Assembly: GCF_029227915.1 (NCBI RefSeq)
Contig: NC_079889.1
Location: 1,860,001 to 1,924,000 of the forward strand
DNA: 64,000 nt
Direction of reading: 5' to 3'
From: Hydractinia symbiolongicarpus
Lineage: Eukaryota > Cnidaria > Hydrozoa > Anthoathecata > Hydractiniidae
A program made the translations under genes and the position numbers. Below are positions 44,922-57,766 of the stretch, piece by piece. Each line of letters starts with the position of its first letter. Positions within the stretch are counted from its first letter, which is position 1. The notes beneath the pieces were generated by a model. It was not told the origin of the DNA and made no database searches. It saw only the letters and a program-made list of their open reading frames with translations.

Positions 44922-46569
44922 CTGTACATTTCAAAAAATAAGTACACATGAGTACACAAGTAACATGCCAAACTCTAAAAATCTTTGTTGAAAATGTATG
45001 TTGTTTGCTTTTCAGCATGTTAAAGGTGTTTGATTTATTTTCACATTTTTAATAAATAAACAAAAAAAAACAGTTATTACTTGATCATTTACTGAGACAC
45101 TACCTAGGAACCGAAACGTTAGCTTTGAATTATTAAGAAACTTACTAAAGGTTTCGACATTTTTGTTGTATTATATTCAACAGTAAATGTTGAAATAATA
45201 TATTTTCCTCAAATTATTATCATTGTTGTGTACTACTTTTCTAAAAAATAATATCAACATAAGATTGCATTCGCAATAATGTAACTTTTACCAACATAAC
45301 AATTCGTAAAAATACTGCAAATATTCTTTTAATAAGAGCCCCCTTTCCCAAATCATTTTCTGACAAATAAGCTCCTTGGGGCTTAATCAAGTATATACTG
45401 TACACAATTCTAAAGTGATAATTTATATAAAAATAGACTTTTGAAACAAAAAATATTAAAAACTGTCAACAAGAAAAATATCTGGTGAAAGAGCCGTCAA
45501 AATTAACCAAAATATGTACCAGCATGAAATTATTGGTGTATAAATTTAACAGCTCCACTACATATCTTTTTCATGTGATTACAGTATACATACTACTTTA
45601 GGCATAAGGAAATACTGCACAGATTTTTTATAGAACTATGAAAGGCACTAAAAGTCATTGCATGCTAAAGCAGCAAAGTTAATCCAATATTATAAAAAAA
45701 AGCATGTAGCAATGTTTCTTGTTGCAGTATCTTTTATCCATAAACTGTCTAGGATCACATTATCGCAATCAAAAATTAACACAATATTTACTCTATTACT
45801 CTTAAAAGAGAGTTTAATAGAGATGTGGGAACATAACGAAGGCTTGAACATTTTTTAATGTATAAAATTCCGCCTTGTTTGTATGCTATTTTCCTCCGAT
45901 GGCAATGACGTTTATTTGCACACAAATGATTCTTGGTGTTTCTATTCAACATTTCAGACACAAGAATTTCTGAGAATCAAAACATTTGGACGTTAAACGT
46001 TAAGTTTTTCAGAGGAGCGTTTAGTCTAAAATAAAAAAAAATGTTTCAATGTTCGGTAATTAATATATTGTGATTTTCCTCATCAACAAGAATGCCAAGC
46101 AAACAACGCTAAAATAGCGATGATAATAAAATTATTTAAACATTTTCGAGCACACTAACTATGAATTTAGTTAGGGAAGTATGAAAAAAATTTTGCAATG
46201 GATTTTTCCCTAACTCAATTCTTGACACTTTTTATTGGTTGAAAAATAGTGAAAAGATTGTTATCCTTTATTCACTGTTATGCAACACCTTAGATTAAAT
46301 TGATATAATACTTAGTTTATATGTTGAGAAACAAATCTTTAGCATTATTTTACAAACACAAAATAATTTTTCCTTTAGCAACTGCATCAACGATTGCGGA
46401 GGACTTTTTTTAGGAGATTGCACAAAATGTTTAACTATTCCAGCAGCCACTGTAATAGGGTAATTTAAGTGATTCTTTATAATAAAGCCTGTTGATGCCG
46501 CAATTCTTCTGTATAAAACGCATAAAAAATATAATAATAATATAAATAACAACAGATGCAAAAAAATTT
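44922..46569. other. intergenic between YOD1 and IGHMBP2
   Basis: This stretch should contain the missing YOD1 start exon and promoter and the IGHMBP2 3' UTR. A protein-like frame at 46382-46517 (-) is listed separately. Otherwise I see nothing. Confidence 0.5.
46370..46517 (-). CDS. possible exon of unknown protein
   Basis: Downstream of the IGHMBP2 stop, an open frame follows an acceptor-like TTTTATACAG. It reads IAASTGFIIKNHLNYPITVA and continues with GIVKHFVQSPKKSPP and a Leu/Lys-rich stretch. Its composition is unlike the low-complexity frames around it. I recognise no family and find no partner exon, so it may be chance within a 3' UTR. Confidence 0.25.
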
Positions 46570-49500
46570 CTACTTCTTTGAGTCCTTAGATTTTTTTTTC
46601 CTTTCATCTTCCATATTATTCAGTTTATTATCCAGCTTTCTTTGAAGCTGTGCTTTTTTTATATTGTTCATTGAATGTGGTTTGGAACCTTGATATTTAG
46701 AAATATCTTGCCGTGCTTTAACTTTGGCTGCATTTCCACAACCATGAATTTCAGCCATATGGTGAGACAAGCAAAACATTTGTTGACAAAATTGACATTT
46801 TTGACCGAGAGTTTTAATACTTTTTGGACATTTGGAAAAAACGCATTTTGAATTCTCCTTTGAGAAGGACTCCAGCAAAGCATCAATATCTTCTTCTTCA
46901 CTTTTCTTTTTTTGTTTCTTCTTTTTTGTTGTCTTCTTAGTTGGGCTTTGAACATCATGTTCTTTCCTTGACAAGCTTTGTTTCTTACAACGTAAAACAT
47001 GCAAATCAAAATTGGATGTAGGCACGATAACTGAACAAATATGACACTTAGTATGAACTGGTTGAATTTCGGGTTGAACTGCTGAAAACAAGAAGTAGAA
47101 AAAAATACAACAAAACTAAAAAAACAGTAATGTTTGAGGCAGTAGGATAAGTGTTTATCGGAAAAGTTTGAGAGTAAATAACATCTCCTAGGAATAAAGC
47201 ATATTATATCAAAAGAGTGGTGATTAGTACCATAAAAAGCTTTTGCAACTTTGGAAAATTTTATCACTTTTTCATACATAATGCCTGCTTACCTTCTAAA
47301 ACAACTGGCTGTTTACGTACAACAATTCTTCTCAAGTTTCCTTCACCTTCACTAGAGTGGTGAAGTTGCAGTTCTTCTGCAATTTCGTGCACCATTAGTC
47401 TTTCTTTCGAAGAAAGGTGACTAGGAAACGAAAGGGTTAAATTGTTTGATTTCACAAAATTACTTATTTGTTCTTCAAAATGATGTCTTTTATCTTGTAT
47501 TTTTAAATTCACATTTTCATCTTCTTTTTGTGTTTTTCTTTTAACTTCTGCTATTTTCGGTCCTCTTTTTGTTTTATCATCAACATGAACAGGGCTTTTT
47601 GGCTCAATTTTACATGGTGATGCTTCTTTACATAACTCACCATTGTTTTTATTCATATTTAACATCTCTTTTGGCAGTTCAAATTTCTCAGTTGACATCA
47701 CAATGGAAGATACAGCGATGTTGTCATTGGTTTGCGCTGATCTAACATCACAGTTTTGCTGTAAATATTCACATAAAGAGGCAAGAAATGGATGTTTGGA
47801 AATAGTAAAAGAGTCTGCTACCATAAATAAATGTCGCCTTGCTCTTGTAATTGCTACATTGATACGCCTGTCTTCTGCAAGAAAACCAACCTCACCTGAT
47901 AAAAAAACCCAACATAACAGAAGTACCTTTCATATACTTTGAAATTACATGTGTGAAACAAGGCATAATCTTAGCATTATCTCATAGTTCATAAGTAACA
48001 ACACCTTTTCTTGCCATCATAACAACTTAAAATAAAAGTTATTTTGGTTTAATACATTATTAGTAAGTTTAAGACAAAATGTTACCATTGTCATTTGAAC
48101 GAACCATAGATATTAGTATGGCCTCTTTTTCACGTCCTTGAAAACCATCAACAGAATGTATTTCCACAAGAGGGTGGTTGGGATGAATAGCTTTGTGTAA
48201 GCAATCAACCTAGTAAAAAAGGAAAGACTTTAATTCATGTTTTACTAGTTATTCTTTCACTGTAGCTATACCTTGAAGCAAAACATAAACTTTTTTGATT
48301 TATGACACCACATAAAATAAAGCAAACACAATGCAATGTGAAACTGAATGTTTGTAACTATTTTTAAGAATTTCTTTTGAATACCCAGCTAGACTTTCAT
48401 TGCACTTTTTGTTGTGTTAAGTCACTTTTATGTCTTAAAAAAACAAGAAAATTAGTTTATCCTGACATTTTAAGAAGCCAATCATTATCCATTTTGGAAA
48501 AACAACACTCTATAATCCATAGTTTTAAAGTCAATATGATGATTTTTACCAAAAAAATGAACGTACAATAAAATTGAAAATAATTAAACGAAAATTACCT
48601 GAAGATTGTAGGGTGTTATGACACCTATATCCATCATTTTGACACCAGCACTGACAAGAGTATCAACATGGTGAGAAAGTATATCAACTTCCCAGTTATT
48701 TCCTTTTGATTGCTTTTCATCTGATTGCAGCTCGTACATACTGCATCCTAAAGGTTTGAAATCTGTTTTAAACCTTGACTATGTTTCTTTGGTTTTTGAA
48801 AATTAAATTCCAACAGGAGCTAAGAATAATGCCCTTTCATAGATTGGCAGCTACTATAAAGAACATGACATTTTATCCAACAAAGTTTTGAATAATTTTT
48901 CATGTGGAAGAGTGAAAAAGAGTTCAGTGTAAACAGAGTTGAAACTATAAAAAGAGTTAAAACATGCGTAAAGCTTTAACATCAGACAACAAAAACATGC
49001 AAAAAACATGCAGAAAACAAGCAAACCTGCAGTATCAACAAAAATAACAGGTTCGTTTGTCTCTGGTATATTTTCAACGCCTTCCAAATCAGAAAGTAGA
49101 TGAGTAGCAACACTTGGTGATGCAGTTAATCTGTCATGATACAATTTCTTCGATGGCCACCTCATAATCTTTTCATGCATCCTTAAAAAAGTGAAGTTTC
49201 TAAGTGGTATTAGGTCTTAAACCTGGGCCATCATTAACTAAACATTTTTGTCAGGTAGCAAACTCCACCAAGTTTTATCTTTTGCATGTTATTTTTTATG
49301 TGTTTCTGATCAACAAAATAATACATGACTGACCTATATTGAGTTGTCAGCATACATACAACATTTTCTCCTACACCTTTGACAACCCTTTCCAGAAGCG
49401 TAACTTCGAGACCCTTTTTTGCAGCTTTTTTTGATATGATAGTTGGAGGGAGTTGTTTATGATCGCCAGCCAAAATACATCTACCAGAACACAATATTTC

Positions 49501-51422
49501 AGCAATTCACAAGAGAACAAAAATATAAATATATATCTATATAAAAAAAACAATCAATTCTCATATTTATTTATTCAGACCAAATTTCAAAACGAAAACA
49601 ATGAAACAGTACAGTACTGCTTAATTTTTTGTATAAAATAAAAATCTAAACAAAAATATATTTTGAAACCTTGATACACTTTGCAAAGGGATCCAGCAAC
49701 TAATTTCCATAGCCTGTGCTGCCTCGTCAATAACAAGCAAATCAAAATGGTCGATTGGCAAATGTTTTAGTGGACCATCTTTTGACGCACTAGTCGTGGT
49801 GGATAAAATAACGTTTGCATTACTAAGTACTTCCTTAATAGCTTTTGATTCTCTATCAACTAATTCTTTTCGCAGGTCTTTCATTTCTCTTCTCAAGGCG
49901 TGTATCTCAGCATCACCTCTACATTTCTTAAATTTACCCTGAAAAAGAGTTTTTGTTCAGAGATCAGACATTTGCTCACTATTGTTATAAATTCTAATAA
50001 CTAGAGTAAGTAGTGAAAGATCTTAAAAATTTCATCAGCGATAAGAAGCTAATAATAACTTACAATAGTTGATGATATATCTGCTCGCACATTTTTAATT
50101 ATGTCACTTGAGTCTCTACTAGTTAATATAGCATCTAGGGATAGCTTCTGAACTTCTTTCAAAACACGAGCTGGATGACCAAGTCGAACAATCTAACAAA
50201 AAAAGGTGCAAGGTACGTTCTTTCCATATACATTTAACAAGTGAGACAAAAAAGATGAAAAAATAGAATTTCACAAGATTATTACTAAATTTAGGAGTAC
50301 AGAATTTAAAAAATTGAACACATGCAAAGAGTAAAATTTTACATACATTTATGTTCTTGCTTGCAAGTTTTTCTACCAAGTTATCAATAGCAATATTTGA
50401 GGGAGCACATACCAGCACCTATGCAAGAACAAAAACAAATTCATAACAACATGTGACAGCAATATTCAAATTATATATTTCCAGGGTTTATTTCGTCAGT
50501 AAGACAAATATCTAACACCTTCATTGAATGTACTTTAACAGCTTGTTGAATGACCTCAATAACTGTGGTACTCTTGCCAGTTCCAGGTGGTCCATGAATG
50601 ACACAGATGGGTGAAGATGTTGTTAAAGCAAATTCAACAGCTTTCTTTTGAGAATCATCAAGCTTTTCATTGAAAAAATTGATTGGCATTGGATTAGTTG
50701 ACTGTGCTGAGTTTCCCGCAACTTGACATGGAAAGAGTAGATCAACAAGGTGTAGACAAGGTGCAGGTGATGAAATTCTTTTTAGGGACGCTAAAGCGCT
50801 AAATTAGACAAATACTAAAACAAAATGGTTATATAACTTAACAAAAACAAAACTTTTTTTTCCATGCAAAATTGTTTTTATTTAAAAAATATACAAAAAT
50901 TAAAATGGGTTCATAATAAAAATAAGAATAATTAACAGCAATATAATAAAATTAATTGACGTTAATAGATGACAATTGACATATTTTCTCCACATTTAAC
51001 ATTAATTTTTAAAGCTAAATAAGGCCACCTATATTTTAAAACTAATTCATTGACCTGGCTGATTGCAACTTTTAGATAAAATTCCTTTTATTGTAAGAAA
51101 GAAAATAGTGATAGTTTTTATCACAAATAAAATAATTTTCTGAGGTAAGAAGTTTAAAATCTATCCCACATTTCTATTTAAGGCTACAAAATAATCATAA
51201 ACGTTTAAGTCTGAAAACCATGAAAAATGTTAACAAACCTTTTCAAACGTCTATATGTAATGTCATTTGTCAAAATCATCATTTTATACATATGACATGT
51301 ATTTGTGTCAAAATCTTCATTGAAAGCAACTGAGATAGTATCACGACGAGCGTTAGTTACAACACCTGTGGAAAGAGGTTCAATACCTTCTGATTTATTT
51401 GGGTAAAGTCCAATAATATCTC
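46570..51422 (-). CDS. IGHMBP2: IGHMBP2/SMUBP2-type superfamily 1 helicase, N-terminus missing, 11 exons seen
   Basis: Exons: 51422-51239, 50798-50519, 50418-50347, 50192-50064, 49938-49670, 49480-49334, 49181-49027, 48747-48599, 48209-48086, 47895-47293, 47081-46570; about 874 residues. The human protein has 993, and its roughly 90 N-terminal residues are not found here. It is an ATP-driven 5'-3' RNA/DNA helicase linked to ribosomes and tRNA. Motifs in order: Walker A GPPGTGKS, CAPSNIAIDNLVEKL, Walker B DEAAQ, AGDHKQLPPT, TTQYRMHEKIMRWPS, SVDGFQGREKEAI, EDRRINVAITRARRH. An R3H domain follows (NLTLSFPSHLSSKERLMVHE). After a Lys-rich linker comes an AN1 zinc finger (FCLSHHMAEIHGCG) and a basic tail. 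Confidence 0.95.
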
Positions 51423-52276
51423 CTAAAACAACAAATTTTATAAAATAGTGGATTGGTGAGGAAGTTGGTAACAATAAAATTTTGTAATCTCATGCCTTGC
51501 ATGATTGCAACAACAAGTTTTGTAGCTATGATTAGTGTATGTTTAAACTAAAGAAAATTGAGGTATTTTTTTACAGATTTACTTGATAAATATTTGAAAA
51601 AATGAAAACCCCTGTTTTCCTGCCAAATAGGGAAATGATTATTTTGAGATCCTAATTTTATGAATATTGGTACAACCATTTTGTAAAAGTTTGTAAAAAA
51701 TCTATAAAAATAAATAATTACTTTCATAATAGACAAAATAATTACATTGCAAGAAATTGAAAAGATTAGGAAAACTTATTGTTCAAATAACAATAACCTG
51801 CGTGTAAGGATATTGAAAATATTTTGAGCGCGAAGTCTATAGAATTTGTAAACGACAGCAATTAAACCATAAAAATAAACTTACTGTACTATTCTAATTT
51901 TTATCTTGAAGGAATAAAAATATCTTATATTTTCAAAAAACGATACATTCTTTGCTTTAAAAAAATCAATTTTTGTGAAACTGTAACTTGCCTACATGAT
52001 CCTAACTCCCTCCTTCGTTATTATTGTAATAATATATCATATATTATATGACTGTCACTTAAATAGTTTGCTGTATAGGACAAAATAACGCAGAATACGT
52101 TTGTCGCAACATCCTCCCTATATTTTTGCCAATTAAATTGTACAACTTAAAAAGATTTTGCAGATGTAGAACTTAGATTTTCTTATAACACGAAAAACAT
52201 TAGAACAACACTAAAAATTACTATTGAAATAATTGTTCTGTTGTTATAAGAGAACAAATTAATTCTTTTTTTTTCT
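51423..52276. other. upstream region of IGHMBP2
   Basis: The missing first coding exon should be here or beyond 52276. I tested donor-like sites near 51795 and 51885 and none gave a convincing family match. Confidence 0.5.
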
Positions 52277-52612
52277 TGTGGCGTGTAGATTAGTGGTTAT
52301 AGCTCTTGTACTCTGTGCGGGAGACCGGGGTTCGATTCCTCTTGACGGCGATTCAACATGGTGAATGTTACCGTATTTTCCGCGTTAACCCAAGCCATGT
52401 GAGGGAAATTGGGGAGATGGCACACTGTGTGGGCCGTTGGAAGTTGCAGGGAGTTGTCTAGTAGAGCGTGGGCCCTAATTGGGTTGGCGTAGCTCAAAAA
52501 TAGCATTAAATACTCTAGGACTCTCCATCTAAGCTATGGCCTCTCCTGGAAATAATACACAGAGTATATCCCTCAATATTTGTGAGGTTTGCCATGTAAA
52601 ATATGCACATCT
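52277..52612 (+). mobile_element. tRNA-derived SINE, copy 2
   Basis: Nearly the same as the copy at 1617, with A box TAGATTAGTGGTTATAGC and B box GGTTCGATTCC. The body differs by a small deletion (CATGGTGAATG against CATGGGCGAGTGAATG) and scattered substitutions. It ends at AATATGCACATCTTTCTC where copy 1 runs into CTAT repeats. Confidence 0.85.
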
Positions 52613-52689
52613 TTCTCTTTAGGGGGGGGGGATAAGATTTTTTTTTTCTTCATAACAAAAAATTATAATCAACTGCATGCGTGATGCAA

Positions 52690-52817
52690 ATATACACAGG
52701 AAATGGGAAATTCTACTAGTCTAGATCAGATTGGAAGAGGGTCATTAATATACCCCGTCCAACCCATGCTAGCATGGAAAACGGACGTTAAGCTGAGAAT
52801 GATGATGATGATGATGA
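52690..52817 (+). mobile_element. 3' end of a second SINE family with (GAT)n tail
   Basis: The segment contains CCCGTCCAACCCATGCTAGC, then ATGGAAAACGGACGTTAAGC, and ends in a (GAT)n run at about 52799-52817. I recall near-identical tails in cephalopod and other mollusc SINEs; this is from memory, unverified. No pol III head is visible, so the copy is 5' truncated. Confidence 0.6.
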
Positions 52818-54451
52818 AGGAAATTTTTTTTTTGAAAAAACATGCAAATGAAACTTTTTTAACAACAATAGTCCTGTGGGCGATTTTTATAATCTTACGT
52901 AATTTTTTGTTGAAAAAATACCACATAAAATAAAATGTTAGAAAGATATTTTTTAAAAGACACCAATCTTACAGATAAAAAAAACATGCGCATAAACCTT
53001 TATTAAGAACAAGCGCGATTTATTTGTGATTTTTCGCGTAGTTAACATGTCATTAAATTTATTTACTTCATGCTAATACCTAAGGGGATTTTATTTTCAG
53101 TAAGTTTTAATAATGAAACTCAGTTATGAGAAAATAATTACAGTATTGTCTTATCGTGAAACATTTGTTAATTTACTCCCAACATCACTATCGCAAAGAT
53201 CATTAAAGTAATTATGATAAATATAAGAAGAGCTCTCAGCTTGCAGGAAAAGGTGTATAGCGCATACGATGAAGCCTACACTCACACTGTACTGTACCAG
53301 AATCTGTGTGCATGTCAATAGTCTGGATATGGGTAAGGGCAAAAACTTTTGTCATGCTCAGCCCTCGAAATTATTCTTGGAGACTCGTCAGACAAAATAT
53401 CCTCCACATCTCCAGCTTGGTTGGACATGTCTGTATCTCTTTTCGAACTTTCGTCAGACAAAACGTCTGATAGATTTCCGTTTTGGTCGGACACTTATAG
53501 ATCTCAGAATTACTGGATAGTCCTGGTCCTTTAAATCCACGAGCAAGCCTATTCATAGCCAACCTGACCATCCTAGCTAATTCACCGACTCCTGACTTAG
53601 TTAAAAAACTACGTAGACATCAATCTCTTTCGCCCAGCCCCTTCGTCGTTGGTAACCAGGTCTTACACAAGAAATCCAGCCATGCGGTTCTTAACTAATG
53701 CGGAGGTGAACACTGACGGAGCATGGATGAGCAAGTCTGCAAAAGTGCACTTACAGGCTGAACAGACAATTTATCATGGATTTAATTGTAGATAATTTCT
53801 TCATTTGACGAAACAATTGGAAACCATAGCAGGTCCAAATTTAATGGATTATTTTCTTTATGCCGCAACTGTTATTCAAACAATTTTAAAAACAAAAACC
53901 ATGTGCGGTATAATTTTTTTTCTGTATAAATTTAATGTACCTGACGTGTACCTTTTAAAAAGAGATTTTAGTTTTTAGTTTTATATAAACCACGTGGATA
54001 AATTTTTTTTTTAATTTAAAAATGAAGCATATTTTTTCCTATTTGCTGTGATGACCTGAAAAATAAACATTAAATTTATGAAAACGACAGTATAGTCATG
54101 CATACTATTTCGGACATGTAGAAAAGGGAGTTAAGATTGAGAGAGTTGCTTTACCAGTAGAGGCTTGATCATCGTGTTTGGGGTTCACAATTAAAAACGT
54201 CCCCCACTTTTCTACTGCAAAATGAATGTGCAACAAAGATTACCTTAATGCCCGTACCGCAAGCGTTTTATAAAATGGCGAATGAACTGCACGATGGGTG
54301 GAAAATAATCACACCAAATATCTTTTCAGTTTCACTTAAAAGACCAATCAATTCTTGAGAAAAACGCTTACACTTATCTCAAAATGTTAATATTTACGCG
54401 AGCAATAGAATGCTCGGGTAACGAGCATTTACGCGAGCACTACGGGGGACT
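52818..54451. other. repeat-rich intergenic region
   Basis: No gene recognised. Besides the tandem pair above it holds, at about 53905-54065, a diverged direct copy of sequence at about 59336-59490 on the far side of the large transposon. Confidence 0.6.
53340..53520. repeat. imperfect tandem pair, about 60-bp unit
   Basis: CGTCAGACAAAAtaTC and CGTCAGACAAAAcgTC begin two units, each reaching a TTGGT(T/C)GGACA segment. The left border CAGCCCTCGAAAT resembles the complement of sequence near 63440 (CAGCCCTTGAAAT), which also adjoins a CGGACA motif. This suggests a dispersed family. Confidence 0.5.
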
Positions 54452-54457
54452 CATGGC
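54452..54457. repeat. left target-site duplication CATGGC
   Basis: Six bases directly outside the left TIR, identical to the six outside the right TIR. Confidence 0.9.
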
Positions 54458-54734
54458 TACGATGGCCCTGAGGTGTCACTGGGTCCTTCCCAATTTTCAC
54501 TCAGACCTTCCCAATTTTTAACTCAGACCTTCCCAATTTTTAACTCATCTCATTTTCAACCCAGACCTTCTTTGATTTCACAGTGCCGAGGACCTACAAA
54601 AACTTTCAAAGTTAGACCCAGACCGTTTGAATGCCGGAACACGCTGGAGGAGAATCGCGATGTAAAAATGGTAGACATACAAATATAAACACACCTGAAG
54701 GGAACAGCAGAAAGGGATTTTTAGCAAATAGATA

Positions 54735-57102
54735 ATGGTTGGTGAAAATAAGAGGAAAACAGAAGCAAGATTAAGTGGTTTAATACTTCAAATCAGGAGG
54801 AAGGGAGAAAATGAACGAAAAGTTAAAGAAAGGAAGGTATTTTTTTACTCTAATCTAAGTATACTACCAAGCTTTTGGTATTTGCATGTCGTCATGAATT
54901 TATAGCACAAGTCAAGTAGGTAAGCATGTTGGAAATTTCCTTATATTATGTAGCTATAGGGTGACTAATAGCTTAAGTCTGTAACAAGTGTATCAGGCGA
55001 AAAAACGTGAAAAATTAACTCGCAGGTATCTAGCTACCACAAAATTGTAAGCTTTTGATCCTTTTTTAAACAAATTTTATTGCAATGTAGCTATATGGAG
55101 AACTTCTTGACGTTCTAGGTTCATGTTCGGTGGAAAAGATTCCATGTTGAAAAAGGCCGTGCTGTTATTGTGTCTCAAAAAAACGGTGGTGGTTATAGGT
55201 TCATAATGGTGGAGGACAACATACTGTTATCCGCAATTAAGGAACGAGCAGAGAGATTATTCTTTTCAAATGAAGGAAAATGTTATTTCGGAGAAACAAT
55301 CGATGAATGTTTTACAACTCTGACTAACTCTGCTGATGAACCACTTGACGAAAATTTGTCCTTAACAGACTATTTAAACAACAATGGTTTGTATTTGTCA
55401 AAGATGTACCTTGTTTTGAATACCAGAAAACGAGAAGATGCAAGTCCTCCAAGTAATTCTATGTGTGTTCCAATTCCTAATTTGGATTTTGGAAATGACT
55501 TCTTGGTTGCAGAAGAAGATGATCAGCAGATTGTTGACGTTCCTAGTAAGTACAACAGCCTCAGAAAATTTAAAAGTACTTGGTACAGTAGTCTGATATA
55601 ATTTCGTTTGATATAATTTCGTTTGATATAATTTGTGTCGTATGCTAATTTGTCTGGATAGAACAGATTTTATTCGGCCGTAGGTAATTTTGGTCTTATT
55701 TCCCAAGGAATTTTCTTTTGAAAATTGGTCTGAATCGATAAAAAAACCTACACACAATGTATATACAGTTAAAGTTTATATTTTAGAAACTGTACAAAAT
55801 CCTGGTTTCCATGGTGATAACATAGTCGATTTGGAATCTGGAATTGTACCTGACCATCAAAACGATAATAATCCCAATTTTGAATTTGAAGCTGGTACAA
55901 ATCATCATTATAATTCTGTCATCAATTTGGTATATGAAGGTAACCCTAACCAAGTTGATAACCTCGTAGATTTGGAATCTCCAGCCACCTTAAACCATCG
56001 TGACACAACTGTGGATTTGTCATCCCACGCTAGCTCTAGCCACACTAACTTGGAACCAGATAGCAACGAAGTAAATTTGATTCTTTCTGATGGTATTAAA
56101 ACTATCAAAGTTCATAGGTTGCGCTTGAAGGAAGATATGATCAACGGCTTCAAACAAATAATGGAAAACGATAAAAAAAAGTTGACAATTATTGATCCAC
56201 GAGGAGAAGAAGAAAGTGGCGTTGGTATTGGAGTTGACAGAGATTTGTATACATCTTTTTGGATGGAGGTTGCTGATTCTCTCTGTATTGGAACATCAGA
56301 AAGGGTACCTTTCATAAGGCATGATTTGTACTTTGAGGAATGGGAATCAATTGGAAAAATACTGAAACATGGATACACCAAAACTGGATATTTTCCAATT
56401 TTTTTAGCCAAAGCTTTTGTTACGTATTGTTTATTTGGGGACACACCGCTCTCTAATGATCTGCTCATGGAATCTTTTTTAAACTTTGTGTCACCAATGG
56501 ATGCATCATTATTAAAAGAAGCCCTGAAAACCACTAATCAAGGAATATACAAGGACGAGGATTTCATAGATCTTCTAGACCGCTACAACTGTAGATCCAG
56601 TGTTAATCCACTCAATGTTTATGGAGTTGTTCTTGAACTTGCACAGCAAGAAATAATACAAAAACCGTTCATCATGGTTTGCAGTTGGGCGAAAACACTA
56701 CAATGTTTGAAAGAATATGAAGAATTTTCATCAATATGTTTCTTGAAAAACTTTTACGATGCTGTTACACCTTCTACCAAAAAAGTTATAAAACTATTCG
56801 TTGCAGATCCGAAGACAGAAGGACAACGATGTTGTTACAAATATTTGCTTCAATATGTTCGTGGGCTTGACAATATTGATCTTGTGAAATTGTTGCGATT
56901 TTTGACAGGTTCAGACATAATTTTATGTAGAAAAATAGATGTGTCATTTGTTGAAATGGGTGAAAATGCTGCCAGAAGACCAATTGCGCATACGTGTGCG
57001 CCTTTATTGGAACTGCCGTATTCGTACCGCAACTTTTGTGAACTCCGGGAAGAATTCCAGAATATCTTGCGGGTGGATAGCTGGGGAACTGATTTTACTT
57101 GA
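54735..57102 (+). CDS. transposon-encoded HECT-type E3 ubiquitin ligase, 3 exons
   Basis: Exons: 54735-54836, 55119-55545, 55787-57102. They join in phase (0, then 1) to 614 residues with no stop. The C-terminus is a HECT C-lobe. PIAHTCAPLLELP holds the expected thioester Cys (about residue 580) 34 residues from the end, with FLTGSD and LREEFQNIL around it. The N-lobe is divergent but has a recognisable DRDLYTSFWMEVADSLCIG start. The N-terminus is basic (MVGENKRKTEARL) and a Glu/Asp-rich linker follows. HECT enzymes pass ubiquitin from E2 to substrate through the Cys. What it modifies is unknown; helping transposition or countering host control is inference only. Start chosen as the first ATG giving an in-phase splice. 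Confidence 0.85.
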
Positions 57103-57375
57103 TATCATATACTGTATGTATTTACCTGATATTCTTATATAGTTTTAAATTACGTTCTTTTTTTGCTTAATTCAGAAACCTTCAGAAATAGTTGAGAACA
57201 AAATGTTATATAAACATGACAGTGCACATATTTTATTTTGCTATTAGGAGTGTGTTTGAAATTCGATCATGTTATCATTTTATACAAAGGCAGTTCCAGC
57301 AGTGTTCTGTACAAACTTGACGATTTCTATTTGGACACTTCACATAGAAACTATTTTATAAAATTTTGTTTTAAA

Positions 57376-57550
57376 TAAACTTGGAGATTTTTACTTGGAT
57401 ATTTTATATGAGTTAGAGTTTTGTTCTATTTAAACTTGGAGATTTTTACTTGGATATTTTATATGAGTTAGAGTTTTGTTCTATTTAAACTTGGAGATTT
57501 TTACTTGGAAATTTTATATGAGTTAGAGTTTTGTTCTATATAAACTTGGA
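57376..57550. repeat. tandem repeat, about 55 bp x 3
   Basis: Three nearly identical units beginning AAACTTGGAGATTTTTACTT lie between the convergent HECT and transposase genes, inside the transposon. Confidence 0.95.
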
Positions 57551-57766
57551 GATACTTTTTTCACCGGGAATGACTGAATTAGAATCCCTTACTGGTTAAG
57601 TGGACTATAATTTGGTAATTCACGGCATACGTGTGGTGTGTTGTACCATTTATATTTCTGAGCAGCATGTTTTTTTGTTCGAAAGACAGCAATATATAAA
57701 AGAAAAATGGCATATCTTTTTTCTGGAAAACAAACTAAACTGTTCATAAAGAATTAGTTCAACTGT

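Noticed and set aside
46668-47279. 203-residue minus-strand frame overlapping the IGHMBP2 last exon
   Set aside because: It is another frame of the AN1-finger exon plus its upstream intron, and it lacks the Cys/His pattern of the true frame.
55908-56534. Minus-strand open frames within the HECT gene
   Set aside because: Antisense shadows. No known protein; the plus-strand frame carries the HECT motifs.
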